DNA from: Amycolatopsis sp. CA-230715
GTDB taxonomy: Bacteria; Actinomycetota; Actinomycetes; Mycobacteriales; Pseudonocardiaceae
DNA: 64,000 nt
Assembly (NCBI RefSeq): GCF_018736145.1
Contig: NZ_CP059997.1
Span: 8,431,501-8,495,500, forward strand
Reading direction: 5' to 3'
The notes beneath the pieces were generated by a model. That model did not search any database and was not told the DNA's origin. It was given only the letters and a program-made list of their open reading frames with translations. Below, in pieces: positions 32,702-41,056 of this stretch (the stretch's first letter is position 1; the number at the start of each line of letters is the position of its first letter). Position numbers and translations under genes: made by a program.

Positions 32702-33853
32702 TCACAAGCGCGCCGGAAGGTCGAAGAGCGCGAGTGCGATGTGCGCCGCCTCATCGCGAGCATCGTCGCCGACGAGCGCGAGCTGGGTGATCAGCGGGAT
32801 CGCCGTCTCGGTCAGCAGGTGTGCCTCCGCTTCGGAAAGGCCGTGGTCGCATTCGCGGGCCACCACGATCCACAGATCCCGCAGGCGCGCGTAGCGCCGG
32901 GTCAGCCCGGCCCGTTCTGCTTCGGGGACGGCGAAACCTTCGCGCGCGGTGACCGTGATCAGGTCCACATCGGAGAACGCCACGTCCACATAGGACCGTA
33001 CGAGCCGCCGGAGCGCGTCGGCGGGACCGGCGGCCGCGGCCACCGCGTTCTCCGCGCCGACGCCCACCCTGGCGCTGGCCCGGTCGTAGGCGTCGACGAG
33101 GATCGCGGTCTTGTCGCCGTAGTAGCGGTAGATGCCGGAACCGGCGAGCCCGGCGACCCGGCCGATGTCGTCCACGCCCGCGCTGTGGAAACCGCGTTCA
33201 CGGAACAGCGCTAGTGCCGCGGCCAGGATCTCCTCGCGCTTGTACCGCGGCGGTCGCCACGCCGGTGCCGGGTCCCCGGTCGTGGACGCGGTCGGCGGGA
33301 AGCGCATCACGCGGACCACGGCCTCGGTGAGCACCTCGTCGAGCCGCGGCCGGGCGACCGGCTGCGCTCGTCGCATCACCGAGGCGACCGCGGTCAGCAC
33401 CGCCCGCTGCCGCACCGCGACGCGCGCGGCGTCGAGATCCGGCGCGGCGCGCAGCACGGCACGTTCCCAGAACGCGAGCAACCGCCGTTCCTTCGCGCGC
33501 AACTGCTGGTCCCGGATCCGCGGTCGCTCCCGCGCGTACGCCCCCAGCGCTCCCGGCCGGTCCAGTGCGAAACCGACCGCGCAGCCCATGAGTTCGCGCA
33601 GCACGGCGGCGGGTTCGTCAGCCTGCCGCACCTGCCCGGTCAGCGCGAGCGAACGGTCCGCGGTGTCGTGCAGCACCGCCGCCAGTATCGCCTCCTTGCC
33701 GGCGAAGTGCCGGTAGAGGGCGCCGGGCGTGACGCCGACGGCGGTGGCGATGTCCTCGACCCCCACCCCGCCGAAACCGCGCTCCGCGAAGAGTTCGCCC
33801 GCCACTTCGACAACGGCGTCGCGTCGACCAGTACCCACAGAACGTATTTTCAC
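32702..33853 (-). CDS. Tandem TetR: two TetR repressor units in one polypeptide
   Basis: 383 aa from GTG at 33853 (a GTG five codons later is possible). Residues about 8-195 form a full TetR unit ('VEDIATAVGVTPGALYRHFA'), and about 205-383 a second one ('VDDIGRVAGLAGSGIYRYYG'). A TetR-dimer-like arrangement within a single chain would bind an asymmetric or double operator. Such fused proteins occur in mycobacteria and relatives and are poorly characterised. It is divergent from the Pr6Pr membrane protein gene across 74 bases, a likely regulatory target (inference). Confidence 0.9.
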   Translation of the reverse strand: MKIRSVGTGRRDAVVEVAGELFAERGFGGVGVEDIATAVGVTPGALYRHFAGKEAILAAVLHDTADRSLALTGQVRQADEPAAVLRELMGCAVGFALDRPGALGAYARERPRIRDQQLRAKERRLLAFWERAVLRAAPDLDAARVAVRQRAVLTAVASVMRRAQPVARPRLDEVLTEAVVRVMRFPPTASTTGDPAPAWRPPRYKREEILAAALALFRERGFHSAGVDDIGRVAGLAGSGIYRYYGDKTAILVDAYDRASARVGVGAENAVAAAAGPADALRRLVRSYVDVAFSDVDLITVTAREGFAVPEAERAGLTRRYARLRDLWIVVARECDHGLSEAEAHLLTETAIPLITQLALVGDDARDEAAHIALALFDLPARL

Positions 33854-33927
33854 TGACGCCGTAGCGAGCTGTCAAACGACGGATAAGTACCTGGACAGCG
33901 CGCAGAACGAGCATTTACTTTGTCGGC

Positions 33928-34551
33928 ATGCGCAGACGCAATCTGGGACTCTTCCGCCTCCTCGCCGGGGCACTGGCCGTCGCGGCGCTCGGCGCGCTGG
34001 CCTGGCACGCCGTCCACACGCCCGGCCGCGGGCTGCCGAGCTACCTCAGCTACCTGACCATCCAGAGCAACCTGCTCGGTGCCGTCGTGCTCGTCGGTGG
34101 TGGGATCACCGCGCTCACCGGCCGCCGGGCGATGTCCGATCACCTGCGCGGCGCCGCCGTGCTGTACCTGGCGCTCGTCGGCGCCGGTTACTGGTTGCTG
34201 CTCCGCAACGAACCGCTCTCCATCCCGTGGGCGAACCTCGTCGTGCACGGAGTCATCCCGGCCGCGGCGGTCGTCGACTGGCTGGCCGACCCGCCGCGCG
34301 ACCGCCTCACCGCCCGCAAAGCGGCCCGCTGGCTGATCTTCCCGCTCGGCTACCTCTGCTACACCTTCGTCCGCGGCGCGATCGTGCACTGGTATCCGTA
34401 TTCGGTCATCAGCCCGCTGGTGCACGACGTGCCGACCGTCGTCGCCACCATCGCAGGTGCCGCCGTCGCGCTCCCGATCCTCGCGTCGATCGTGGTGTGG
34501 GCGGGTAACGCCCGTCGAGGGACCGCTGCGGAACGACCGATGACGGGATGA
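33928..34551 (+). CDS. Pr6Pr family integral membrane protein
   Basis: 207 aa, ATG start. Six hydrophobic segments alternate with short polar loops ('LLAGALAVAALGALAW', 'SYLTIQSNLLGAVVLVGGGI', 'GAAVLYLALVGAGYWLLL', 'ANLVVHGVIPAAAVVDWLAD', 'WLIFPLGYLCYTFVRGAI', 'VVATIAGAAVALPILASIVV'). The 'YLTIQSNLL' and 'WYPY' elements are typical of the Pr6Pr family, which has no defined function. It is divergent from the tandem TetR gene. Confidence 0.85.
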   Translation: MRRRNLGLFRLLAGALAVAALGALAWHAVHTPGRGLPSYLSYLTIQSNLLGAVVLVGGGITALTGRRAMSDHLRGAAVLYLALVGAGYWLLLRNEPLSIPWANLVVHGVIPAAAVVDWLADPPRDRLTARKAARWLIFPLGYLCYTFVRGAIVHWYPYSVISPLVHDVPTVVATIAGAAVALPILASIVVWAGNARRGTAAERPMTG

Positions 34552-34558
34552 GTCCGCC

Positions 34559-35101
34559 TCAGTGCGAGCGCAGTGCCGTGTCCAACGTCTTCATGAGCTG
34601 TGCGACGCGGTTCTTACCGGTCAATGCGAGGGGATAGCGTTCGAGCACGGCGATGAGAACGGGTGACGCGCGGCGGCGCGCCTGCTCGATGTGCCGGTCT
34701 CCTATTCCGGTTTCCCCACCGGCGGACAGTTCGATCGCGCGTGCCGCTTGTGCGGCGGCACGGAGGATGTGCCCGACCTGGGTCGCTTTGGCGAGGGGGT
34801 GCAGGTACGCGGCCGAGGCGGCGTCACCGGCGGCGTGCGCCGCGTGCTTCGCCGCTTCGGTGTTCGCGTTCTTGGCGGCCCGATGGGCATCGAGGGCCGT
34901 GGCTCTTTACAGTTGGGTGCGGCTCGCGCCGTTCGCGAAAACCCATGCCGCTTCGACGGCGGCGCGGGGCCTCCGGTCTTCGGGGTGACCCTGTTCGAAA
35001 AGGGGCAGTACTTCTTCGGCGCTCTCCACGGAGTAGCGGGCGACTACGCGCAATTCCTCCATGTTGAGTTCGATCGTCGGATCTTCGCCTGCCGAGTCCA
35101 T
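34559..35101 (-). pseudogene. Imm5-like immunity protein gene interrupted by one nonsense codon
   Basis: From ATG at 35101 (AAGGAT ten bases upstream) the frame reads 'ELNMEELRVVARYSVESAEE ... PRAAVEAAWVFANGASRTQL', then an in-frame TAA (34907-34909), then continues without any shift for 115 further sense codons: 'RATALDAHRAAKNANTEA', 'AYLHPLAKATQVGHILRAA', 'LMKTLDTALRSH', ending TGA at 34559. The whole matches the Imm5-type putative immunity protein family (often misnamed exonuclease SbcC), about 180 residues. A single substitution (probably CAA to TAA) broke it. No matching toxin gene is seen nearby. Confidence 0.75.
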
Positions 35102-35272
35102 GGTGGTGATCGTATCCTTGAAGTACCGGTTGAAACTTTTCGGCGATGCCGTGTCGTTCCGAGTGGCTCCGCTACCCGCGCCGCGGGTGAAAATCGTGGG
35201 AACTCGATTCGGGGCATCGGGCAAAAGCAGGGAGAACCGTCACCGAGAGGGGGACCCGATGCGAGGTTCCGG

Positions 35273-35851
35273 ATGACCACGCTCCCGGCACGACCGGCCG
35301 GGGAAACGGACGAGGCGGACGACTCCGCCGTCGTCGAACGGTCTTGGACGGACGCGGACGCGTTCGCGATCATTTTCGACCGGTACGCGGTGACCGTGCA
35401 CCGGTTCCTGGCCCGCAGGGTCGGCGGCCAGCTCGCCGACGATCTCACCGGGCAGACCATGCTCGTCGCGTTCGACCAGCGGCGGCGCTTCGATCTCAGC
35501 AGGAGCAGCGCGTTGCCGTGGCTGTACGGCATCGCCACCAACCTGCTGCACCGGCACACGAGAACGGAGGTGCGGCGGCACCGGGCGCTGGCCAGGACCG
35601 CGGCGGAGGTGAGCACGCAGAACCACGACGAGGTGGTCGCGGACCGGGTCGCCGCGGCCGCCCAGCCGCTGGGCAAGGCACTCGCGAAGCTGTCGGCGAC
35701 CGAGCGCGACATCGTACTGCTCGTCGCCTGGGAAGACCTTTCCTACGAAGAGATCGCGCTGGCGCTGGACGTACCGATCGGCACGGTCCGCTCGCGCCTG
35801 CATCGCGCCCGTACGAAGCTGCGTCGCGCGCTTCCGAAGGAGGAGCACTGA
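35273..35851 (+). CDS. ECF-type sigma factor
   Basis: 192 aa, ATG start. Region 2 ('AFAIIFDRYAVTVHRFLARR', 'LPWLYGIATNLLHRHTRTEV') and region 4 ('LGKALAKLSATERDIVLLVA', 'LSYEEIALALDVPIGTVRSR') are both clear. It recruits RNA polymerase to a set of promoters not identifiable here. The next gene starts one base after its stop and encodes a single-pass CU044_5270-type protein, the usual partner and probable regulator of this ECF group. Confidence 0.93.
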   Translation: MTTLPARPAGETDEADDSAVVERSWTDADAFAIIFDRYAVTVHRFLARRVGGQLADDLTGQTMLVAFDQRRRFDLSRSSALPWLYGIATNLLHRHTRTEVRRHRALARTAAEVSTQNHDEVVADRVAAAAQPLGKALAKLSATERDIVLLVAWEDLSYEEIALALDVPIGTVRSRLHRARTKLRRALPKEEH

Positions 35852-35852
35852 C

Positions 35853-36818
35853 ATGGACGACCTCGAACTGCTGTCCCGGTTGCGCCCGGAGGCAGGGGAG
35901 CCCGATCCCGTCGTACTGGCCAAGCACCGGATCGCGCTGCTGAACCGTGCCGCGGAACCCGGTGCGCGTCCGCTGGCGCGCCGCTGGTCGGTGCCGCGCA
36001 TGGCGATCGGCGCCACCGTGACGGCGGGGATCACCACCGCGGGCCTGGTGATCGGCCTTTCCAGCGGACCGGACGCGTCGGCGCCCTCCGCGCCCGGCGC
36101 GGTCGCTGGTTCGACGTCGCCGGTCGCCCCGTCGGCGACGTCCGCGGTCGCGCTGCTCGCCAATGCGGCGAACGCCGCGGCCACCACCCCGGCAGGCAAG
36201 GGCGACTGGGCCTACACGAGCAGCGTCAGCGTCTACAACGACGCAGGCATCCGGACCGTTCGCAGGCAGTTCTGGGAGAAGGTCGACGGCACGGACGGGC
36301 TGATCCGCGAAGACCGCGACGGCAAGGTCGAGGAGATAAGGACCGGCGACAACAGCGACATGTTCCCGCCGTCGCTGCACCACCCGACATACCGCTACCT
36401 GGCCGGGTTGCCGACCGATCCCGCCGCGTTGCGCACCGCGATCTACGCGCAGGCGCAGGACGAGGTCGCTGGAATGGGGCCGAACGGGCAGCAGCTCTAC
36501 ACCGTGGACCAGTGGGCCTTTCAGATCATCGGCGGGCTCGTGCAAAGTGCCGCACCGCCCGCGCTGAAGGCCGCGCTCTACCGCGTCGCGGCGACCGTTC
36601 CCGACGTGGAATACGTCGACGACACGACGGACGCGGCGGGCAGGCACGGGATCGGTGTCGCGCATTCGGTCAACAACGGCGGCGATCGCACCGTCCTGAT
36701 CTTCGACCGGACGACCTACCGGGTCATGGGCACGGCCGGCGAGGTCCACGACGGGCGCACGGACTCCGAAGCCGTGCTCGCGACCGGGCTCGTGGAGGAG
36801 GCGGGGCAGACGCCGTGA
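35853..36818 (+). CDS. CU044_5270 family membrane-anchored protein (sigma factor partner)
   Basis: 321 aa, ATG one base after the sigma factor stop (GAAGGAGG upstream). A cytoplasmic N-terminus of ~48 residues precedes one transmembrane helix ('MAIGATVTAGITTAGLVIGL') and an extracytoplasmic domain of about 250 residues, the layout of CU044_5270 proteins that accompany ECF sigma factors. It may hold the sigma factor at the membrane until an external signal arrives (inference). It ends in a 114-base gap facing the ankyrin gene; no clear hairpin there. Confidence 0.85.
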   Translation: MDDLELLSRLRPEAGEPDPVVLAKHRIALLNRAAEPGARPLARRWSVPRMAIGATVTAGITTAGLVIGLSSGPDASAPSAPGAVAGSTSPVAPSATSAVALLANAANAAATTPAGKGDWAYTSSVSVYNDAGIRTVRRQFWEKVDGTDGLIREDRDGKVEEIRTGDNSDMFPPSLHHPTYRYLAGLPTDPAALRTAIYAQAQDEVAGMGPNGQQLYTVDQWAFQIIGGLVQSAAPPALKAALYRVAATVPDVEYVDDTTDAAGRHGIGVAHSVNNGGDRTVLIFDRTTYRVMGTAGEVHDGRTDSEAVLATGLVEEAGQTP

Positions 36819-36932
36819 CCTCCGGCCGAAAGCAGGGACTTGTCCGTCGAAAGTGGACAGTCGTGATCGTGTTACGAGTCAGGTCTGCGCCCACCAGCGG
36901 AACCTGAATCCCGCTTTGTTCCGTGGTCGTGG

Positions 36933-37877
36933 TCAGTTCCAGTAGTCGCGTTCGGGAAGACGGATCCAGGCGTCCGGCGGGCCGGTGACCGAGCGGTCGT
37001 CGCTGGGTCGCAGTCCCGCGTAGGCGAAGCAGTAAGCGAGTGCCTGGGACTGGTACAGGTAGGACAGCAGCACGCCGCCCAGTTCGGTTGGTTCCCCACC
37101 GGGATGCAGGTCCCAGGCGACGATCTCGCCGTCCCGGCTGATGCTGCCCTGGTTGCCGCTCTTGGGATTGGCGTACATGCCGTAACAGGTTGTCCCCGCC
37201 GACAGCGTCTTGGTTACGGCCGGCATCTGCGGCCCGTACCCCATGGGCTGGGCGAGCACACAACCGCCGGGGACCTCAGTGGCCCACATGGTCAGGATGG
37301 TGTCGCGGCCGACCGGATCGTCCATCCACGCGGTCAGCATCTGCTCCCGGTCGCCGTCGACGATCTCGGCGCCGAGCCTGTGCGCCGCCTCGCCGACAGC
37401 GATACCCGCGACACAGGCGATGCCCAGCCCTTCGAAGTGATGGTCGCCGAAGATGGTGATCAGCCGTCGGCTCTCCGCCACCGCGGCGGCCTCATCCGGT
37501 GCGAGCGAGGCGCCGGAATCGAACAGGGACGGTGTGGGGCCGGCCAGGCTCAGCCGCCCCGGCGGCCAGCCGGACATCATCTCCCGCCAGGGGTCCGCGC
37601 CCGCAGCCAGTAGAGCACGGGCGTTGTCCGGCCGGTTCGCCGCCACCGCCCGCCACAACGCTGTGTGCCCGTCCTTGAACGCATCCACCGCGTCCACCCG
37701 CCGCGCCAGTTCGGCCACGACATCCGCCGAGCCGTGCTCAGCCGCCTGATGCAGCGGCGGGTCCTGCCACCCCATGCCGGTGTTCGGGTTCGCACCCGCG
37801 GCCAGCCGTGCCCGCACCGCGTCCAGATCAGCCCACTGCGCCCATCCGAACCTGTCCCATCCCGTGTCCTCGGTCAT
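36933..37877 (-). CDS. Ankyrin-repeat protein
   Basis: 314 aa from ATG at 37877; an ATG seven codons upstream is also possible. The N-terminal ~120 residues contain ankyrin repeats ('ARLAAGANPNTGMGWQDPPL', 'HGSADVVAELARRVDAVD', 'DGHTALWRAVAANRPDNARA'). The remainder ('GVLLSYLYQSQALAYCFAYA') is not recognised. Ankyrin proteins bind other proteins, and here no partner can be named. Confidence 0.8.
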   Translation of the reverse strand: MTEDTGWDRFGWAQWADLDAVRARLAAGANPNTGMGWQDPPLHQAAEHGSADVVAELARRVDAVDAFKDGHTALWRAVAANRPDNARALLAAGADPWREMMSGWPPGRLSLAGPTPSLFDSGASLAPDEAAAVAESRRLITIFGDHHFEGLGIACVAGIAVGEAAHRLGAEIVDGDREQMLTAWMDDPVGRDTILTMWATEVPGGCVLAQPMGYGPQMPAVTKTLSAGTTCYGMYANPKSGNQGSISRDGEIVAWDLHPGGEPTELGGVLLSYLYQSQALAYCFAYAGLRPSDDRSVTGPPDAWIRLPERDYWN

Positions 37878-37950
37878 GGGGCCAGCATGGCCTGCCACCC
37901 CGACAATATGTCGATCTCGTGGTTCTCGACCGTGGTTTCGAACTAGCGCG

Positions 37951-37974
37951 CGGTGCAGGTGGCCAACTGCACCG
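37951..37974 (-). terminator. Hairpin after the lipoprotein gene
   Basis: CGGTGCAG (37951-37958) pairs with CTGCACCG (37967-37974) around eight bases, 22 bases downstream of the lipoprotein stop codon. It is a short stem, without U-tract. Confidence 0.45.
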
Positions 37975-37995
37975 GGCGCAACGCCGACAGCCGTG

Positions 37996-38814
37996 TCAAG
38001 TCGGCAGGCCAGGTGCCCGATCGCCGCATTTTTGATGCAGCTGGGCGGGGGTGTCCTCCGTCTGCCATGTCCGGGAGTCGCTGGGCGGCTCGGTCGGCGA
38101 ACTCAGCCATTCGCCGACGTTGAGGATGATCCCAGGCAGGCGATCGGGCTGTTCCCGCCACAGCAAGCATCGGATCGTGTCCAGGCCTGCGTTCCGCGTG
38201 GCGTCACTAGTCCCCTTCGGCAGCAGGATATTCCAGACGAGGGTGCTGTCGGCGGCACCACCGAGTTTGGGGCCCCGGATACTCCAATCCTTGGGGTATG
38301 GCCTCGGGCGTTCTCGGTCGAAGCCGATAGAGGATTCCGGCTCGGGCATAAAGCCGGCAGTGGGTACGGCGGGCTCGTGCGCTATCTCCGATGGACCCCA
38401 CATCCGGTACGCTGATGCGGGCGTGAGTTCGAGGGTGGCCGATGAACAGGGCGCCTGCTCCGGATAATCAGCGCCCGAAGGTGGCTCCGCCTCCGGACAG
38501 AACACCGCGATCTGCAGTCTGGTCCAATGCTTCACCTTGTTCCACACCACGTGCGCGGCACGACGAGCCTGGTCGCGCAGCTCTGATGACTGGGTCGAGG
38601 CCGATCGCAGGGTGATGTACGGTTCGTACGGCGATTCGCCCTCGACTTCGGGGCTAATCACATGCCATACGGTTACGCGGGGAATCTGGCGGGCGATCTC
38701 GTCGCTGATCCCCTGTCGCGTTTCAGCTTCGGCTGTGTTCTGCGTCGTGCACGCGGTCAACGCGAACACACCGACGAGCGTGAACGCCGCCAAAGCGCGG
38801 GTCATGGCTCTCAT
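37996..38814 (-). CDS. Lipoprotein of unknown function
   Basis: 272 aa from ATG at 38814 (another ATG 13 codons upstream starts a longer frame; the chosen one gives a normal signal-peptide n-region). The signal 'MTRALAAFTLVGVFALTAC' ends in a good lipobox (LTAC), so the mature protein is probably lipid-anchored outside the membrane. The body holds two or more Cys ('VFCPEAEPPS', 'QAPCSSATLEL', 'TIRCLLWREQ') and no domain I recognise. Base composition is lower in GC than the neighbouring operons, as in the following 2 kb. Confidence 0.75.
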   Translation of the reverse strand: MRAMTRALAAFTLVGVFALTACTTQNTAEAETRQGISDEIARQIPRVTVWHVISPEVEGESPYEPYITLRSASTQSSELRDQARRAAHVVWNKVKHWTRLQIAVFCPEAEPPSGADYPEQAPCSSATLELTPASAYRMWGPSEIAHEPAVPTAGFMPEPESSIGFDRERPRPYPKDWSIRGPKLGGAADSTLVWNILLPKGTSDATRNAGLDTIRCLLWREQPDRLPGIILNVGEWLSSPTEPPSDSRTWQTEDTPAQLHQKCGDRAPGLPT

Positions 38815-38986
38815 CGCTGCGCCAGGCATTGTTTGGAACGCGCGGATATCCATCGAGCTGAGTTCGGTCTCGCTGCCGTGGGGTCATGTTCGTGTGTCAT
38901 GCCGCGACTCCTCGATCACCCGTACTTCGGACTCTACTGAGAGACGCTGGCTCGGCCCCCAGGTTGCCATGATCGTGCGGACGTGA

Positions 38987-39236
38987 GGCCGACGCCTGGT
39001 CGACGCCGATCAGTCGATGACCGGCCTGGAAGCGATCCGCGGAGCCCGCATCGACGATCAGCCGGATATCGCGTGGTTCGAAGAGCCGTTGCCCGCGAAC
39101 GACATCGCCGGGCACGTCCGGCTCGCGCTCGACGAGCGTGCAGGTCGACGTGGCACGGATCGGCGGGAGCACGCCGTGGCTGAAGGTCGCGCACCTCGCC
39201 GAGACCCACGCGGACCTTGTGGCCCGAATCCCATGA
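38987..39236 (+). pseudogene. Remnant of an enolase-superfamily (mandelate racemase/muconate lactonising) gene
   Basis: Frame 2 from 38996 reads 'LVDADQSMTGLEAIRGARID' then 'IAWFEEPLPANDIAGHVRLA', the metal-binding barrel strands of the enolase superfamily. After 39137 the similarity continues in another frame: 'VQVDVARIGGSTPWLKVAHL' then 'AETH'. About 50 residues between these segments are missing, and both ends of the gene are gone. This is a decayed fragment with an internal deletion. The 170 bases before it and 300 bases after it hold no recognisable gene. Confidence 0.7.
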
Positions 39237-39541
39237 CGGTGACGAGAACTCCTACTCCGAAGACGGGGGTCGAGAACGCGGTGAAGAAAGCGGTCTGTGC
39301 GAACCGAGTCACGCTCGCGGCGCACCAGTCGATCTCCCGATTGACCGAAGCTGCCACACAGACGCTCACCACCAGTCTCGTTGCCGATTCTTTCCCGTGT
39401 GAGCGGGGGAGCGCGAACTTGACGACGACTTCGGCGCGGCGGTGGTCAAGCTCCGATGGCTGTCCCGGGGTGCGCTGGAGGTACGTGTGGGTGCCGACTA
39501 ATTGTCGTGCGGCTGGCCGCCTGGCGGTCTATTGTCGCGCC
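39237..39541. other. Intergenic stretch without a recognisable gene
   Basis: 305 bases of lower-GC sequence after the enolase remnant. On the minus strand a short hydrophobic frame ('VTRFAQTAFFTAFSTPVFGV') is visible but has no plausible start, length or family. I see no RNA gene, hairpin or promoter that I could support. Confidence 0.5.
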
Positions 39542-39862
39542 ATGGCGCGACGGATCATGTATGTGCAGCTCAAGGCGGGCTACGACACTGATCGCGGCCC
39601 GTCGTGGATCGCTTGGGTTCGTTTCTCCAAGACGTGGAAGACCGCGTACTTCCATGGTCGCACGTTGCGTCGTTGGCGAGGCTTGTTCGACGCGAACTTT
39701 TACGACGTCGAGACCGGCGAACGCTTCTGGGTTTCTGGTCCCAAACGAGACCAGACTGATGGCCGGTACAGCCGCGTTCTACCGGAGATCGACGACGATG
39801 CCCGCGGACCGTACTTCGAGTTTCTGCGGGGAACGCGGCTGTCCAGACGCGAACACGGATAG
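39542..39862 (+). CDS. Small conserved protein of unknown function
   Basis: 106 aa from ATG at 39542. The sequence 'YVQLKAGYDTDRGPSWIAWV', 'AYFHGRTLRRW' and 'NFYDVETGERFWVSGPKRDQ' belongs to a small soluble family found in many actinomycetes and other bacteria, with aromatic-rich conserved blocks. Family entries are often misnamed as a deoxyxylulose phosphate synthase; it is far too short for that. The role is unknown. It stands alone in a lower-GC segment between decayed genes. Confidence 0.75.
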   Translation: MARRIMYVQLKAGYDTDRGPSWIAWVRFSKTWKTAYFHGRTLRRWRGLFDANFYDVETGERFWVSGPKRDQTDGRYSRVLPEIDDDARGPYFEFLRGTRLSRREHG

Positions 39863-39993
39863 GTTCCTCGAAGGTGCAGTGCGGCGAAAGCGAGAGTGGA
39901 CCTCGACCCAAGACGCCATCGTAGTTGAGCATCCTGAACATGGCCGCAAGTACCACGCGCAGCCAGCACGCAGCAGCGGTTTTCCCGGACGTA

Positions 39994-40075
39994 GTCTCGT
40001 CCGGTTGGTCTCGGGCGGTCTCGGATGAGAGGGGACTGGTCTCGCCCGAACGGTGCGGTCTCGGGGCAGGTCTCG
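39994..40075 (+). repeat. Array of six GTCTCG repeats upstream of an excisionase-like gene
   Basis: (G)GTCTCG occurs at 39994, 40007, 40017, 40038, 40057 and 40069, all in one orientation, five of them with the full heptamer GGTCTCG. Gaps of 10, 21, 19 and 12 bases place several roughly on one helix face. The array ends seven bases before the excisionase-like frame. It looks like a binding region for a DNA-binding protein, possibly that gene's own product. Confidence 0.6.
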
Positions 40076-40081
40076 CTGTAG

Positions 40082-40339
40082 TTGGCGGAGTCCGTTGTCG
40101 AGTTGGCGGCCGCGATCCGGTTGTTGGCGGCCACCAAGCCGCAGGATGCGGACGCGTTGCTGACGGCGGAGCAAGTGGGGGAGCTGTCCGGGTTGTCACC
40201 GCGGACGTTGAAGGACCAGGCGGCGGCCCGGGTGTTCCCGCATCACCGGTTCGGTAAGCACTACCGGTTCAGCCGGGCCGACATCGCGGAGATCGATCGG
40301 CCCCGTTCGCGAACTCATCGCCATTTCATCGCCAACTGA
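40082..40339 (+). CDS. Helix-turn-helix excisionase/MerR-like small protein
   Basis: 85 aa in a frame opening with TTG at 40082, directly after an in-frame TAG; a TTG at 40103 is the next start option. The central segment 'LLTAEQVGELSGLSPRTLKD' and 'HHRFGKHYRFSRADIAEID' is the HTH_17 fold of phage and plasmid excisionases. Such proteins bind and bend DNA at attachment sites. No integrase is found in the window, so this may be a leftover of a mobile element or a domesticated regulator. It sits beside the GGTCTCG array. Confidence 0.65.
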   Translation: MAESVVELAAAIRLLAATKPQDADALLTAEQVGELSGLSPRTLKDQAAARVFPHHRFGKHYRFSRADIAEIDRPRSRTHRHFIAN

Positions 40340-40403
40340 GAAGTAGAGGCCCGCCCTGATGACGAGGGCGAGGTCGCTGACCTGCGAATACCGATGATAC
40401 GAG

Positions 40404-41018
40404 CTAGGGGACCTCGCCGATGAGCACTTCCCGGTTGTGGAAGAAGGCGTCCTCGCGGAGCACCGTGATGCTGCCGGACGCGGCGCGGAAGTTGACGTAG
40501 CCTGCCGCGTCGAGTGGCATCCGGATCCAGGAAGCGATGATGAACGTGAGGGTGCCGCCGTGCGTCGCGATCACCTGGTGTTCGCGGGGCCTTTCCAGAA
40601 TCGCGTCCATCGCCGCGTAGACGCGCCGGGCGAACGCGGCCTTGGTTTCCGCGCCGGGAACGCCTTCGTCGTGGTGCATCCGGTCCCCGGCGGAGGGTGG
40701 CGGCACGAACCTCTGGTCAAGCCACTCCTGCGGCCTGCCTCCGGCCTCGCCGTAGGACTTTTCGCGCAGTCGTTCGTCCAGGATCGGCGTCACCCCGAAC
40801 AGCTCGCCCACCGTGGCGGCCGTTTGCGAAGCGCGCTGAAGATCCGAGGAGAACACCTCCACGTCGGTGCCTTCGGGGATTCGTGCTCGCAGCGACGCGG
40901 CGATCGCGGCCGCCGCGCGCGTCCCGGCGGGGGTGAGCAGCGAGTCGTGCCATCCGCCCACGACCCGGTCGACGTGGTGGGTGGCTTCCGGGTGGGTGAC
41001 GACGTAGAGCGTGCGCAC
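40404..41018 (-). CDS. Histidine phosphatase family protein
   Basis: 204 aa from GTG at 41018. A broad-specificity phosphoglycerate-mutase-like fold, but the canonical RHG motif reads 'VVTHPEATHH', so the Arg is missing (THP in place of RHG). The other conserved blocks, 'SSDLQRASQTAATVGELFG' and 'VIATHGGTLTFIIASW' (second His), are present. It may still dephosphorylate a small metabolite, with altered binding. It is divergent from the flavoprotein monooxygenase across a well-organised promoter. Confidence 0.85.
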   Translation of the reverse strand: MRTLYVVTHPEATHHVDRVVGGWHDSLLTPAGTRAAAAIAASLRARIPEGTDVEVFSSDLQRASQTAATVGELFGVTPILDERLREKSYGEAGGRPQEWLDQRFVPPPSAGDRMHHDEGVPGAETKAAFARRVYAAMDAILERPREHQVIATHGGTLTFIIASWIRMPLDAAGYVNFRAASGSITVLREDAFFHNREVLIGEVP

Positions 41019-41056
41019 GTCACGAGCTTGCCACCCGCCACCTCCGGGGCCGGAAT

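Noticed and set aside
39237..39541. Short hydrophobic minus-strand frame as a membrane protein gene
   Set aside because: No start with a ribosome-binding site, no length or family support.
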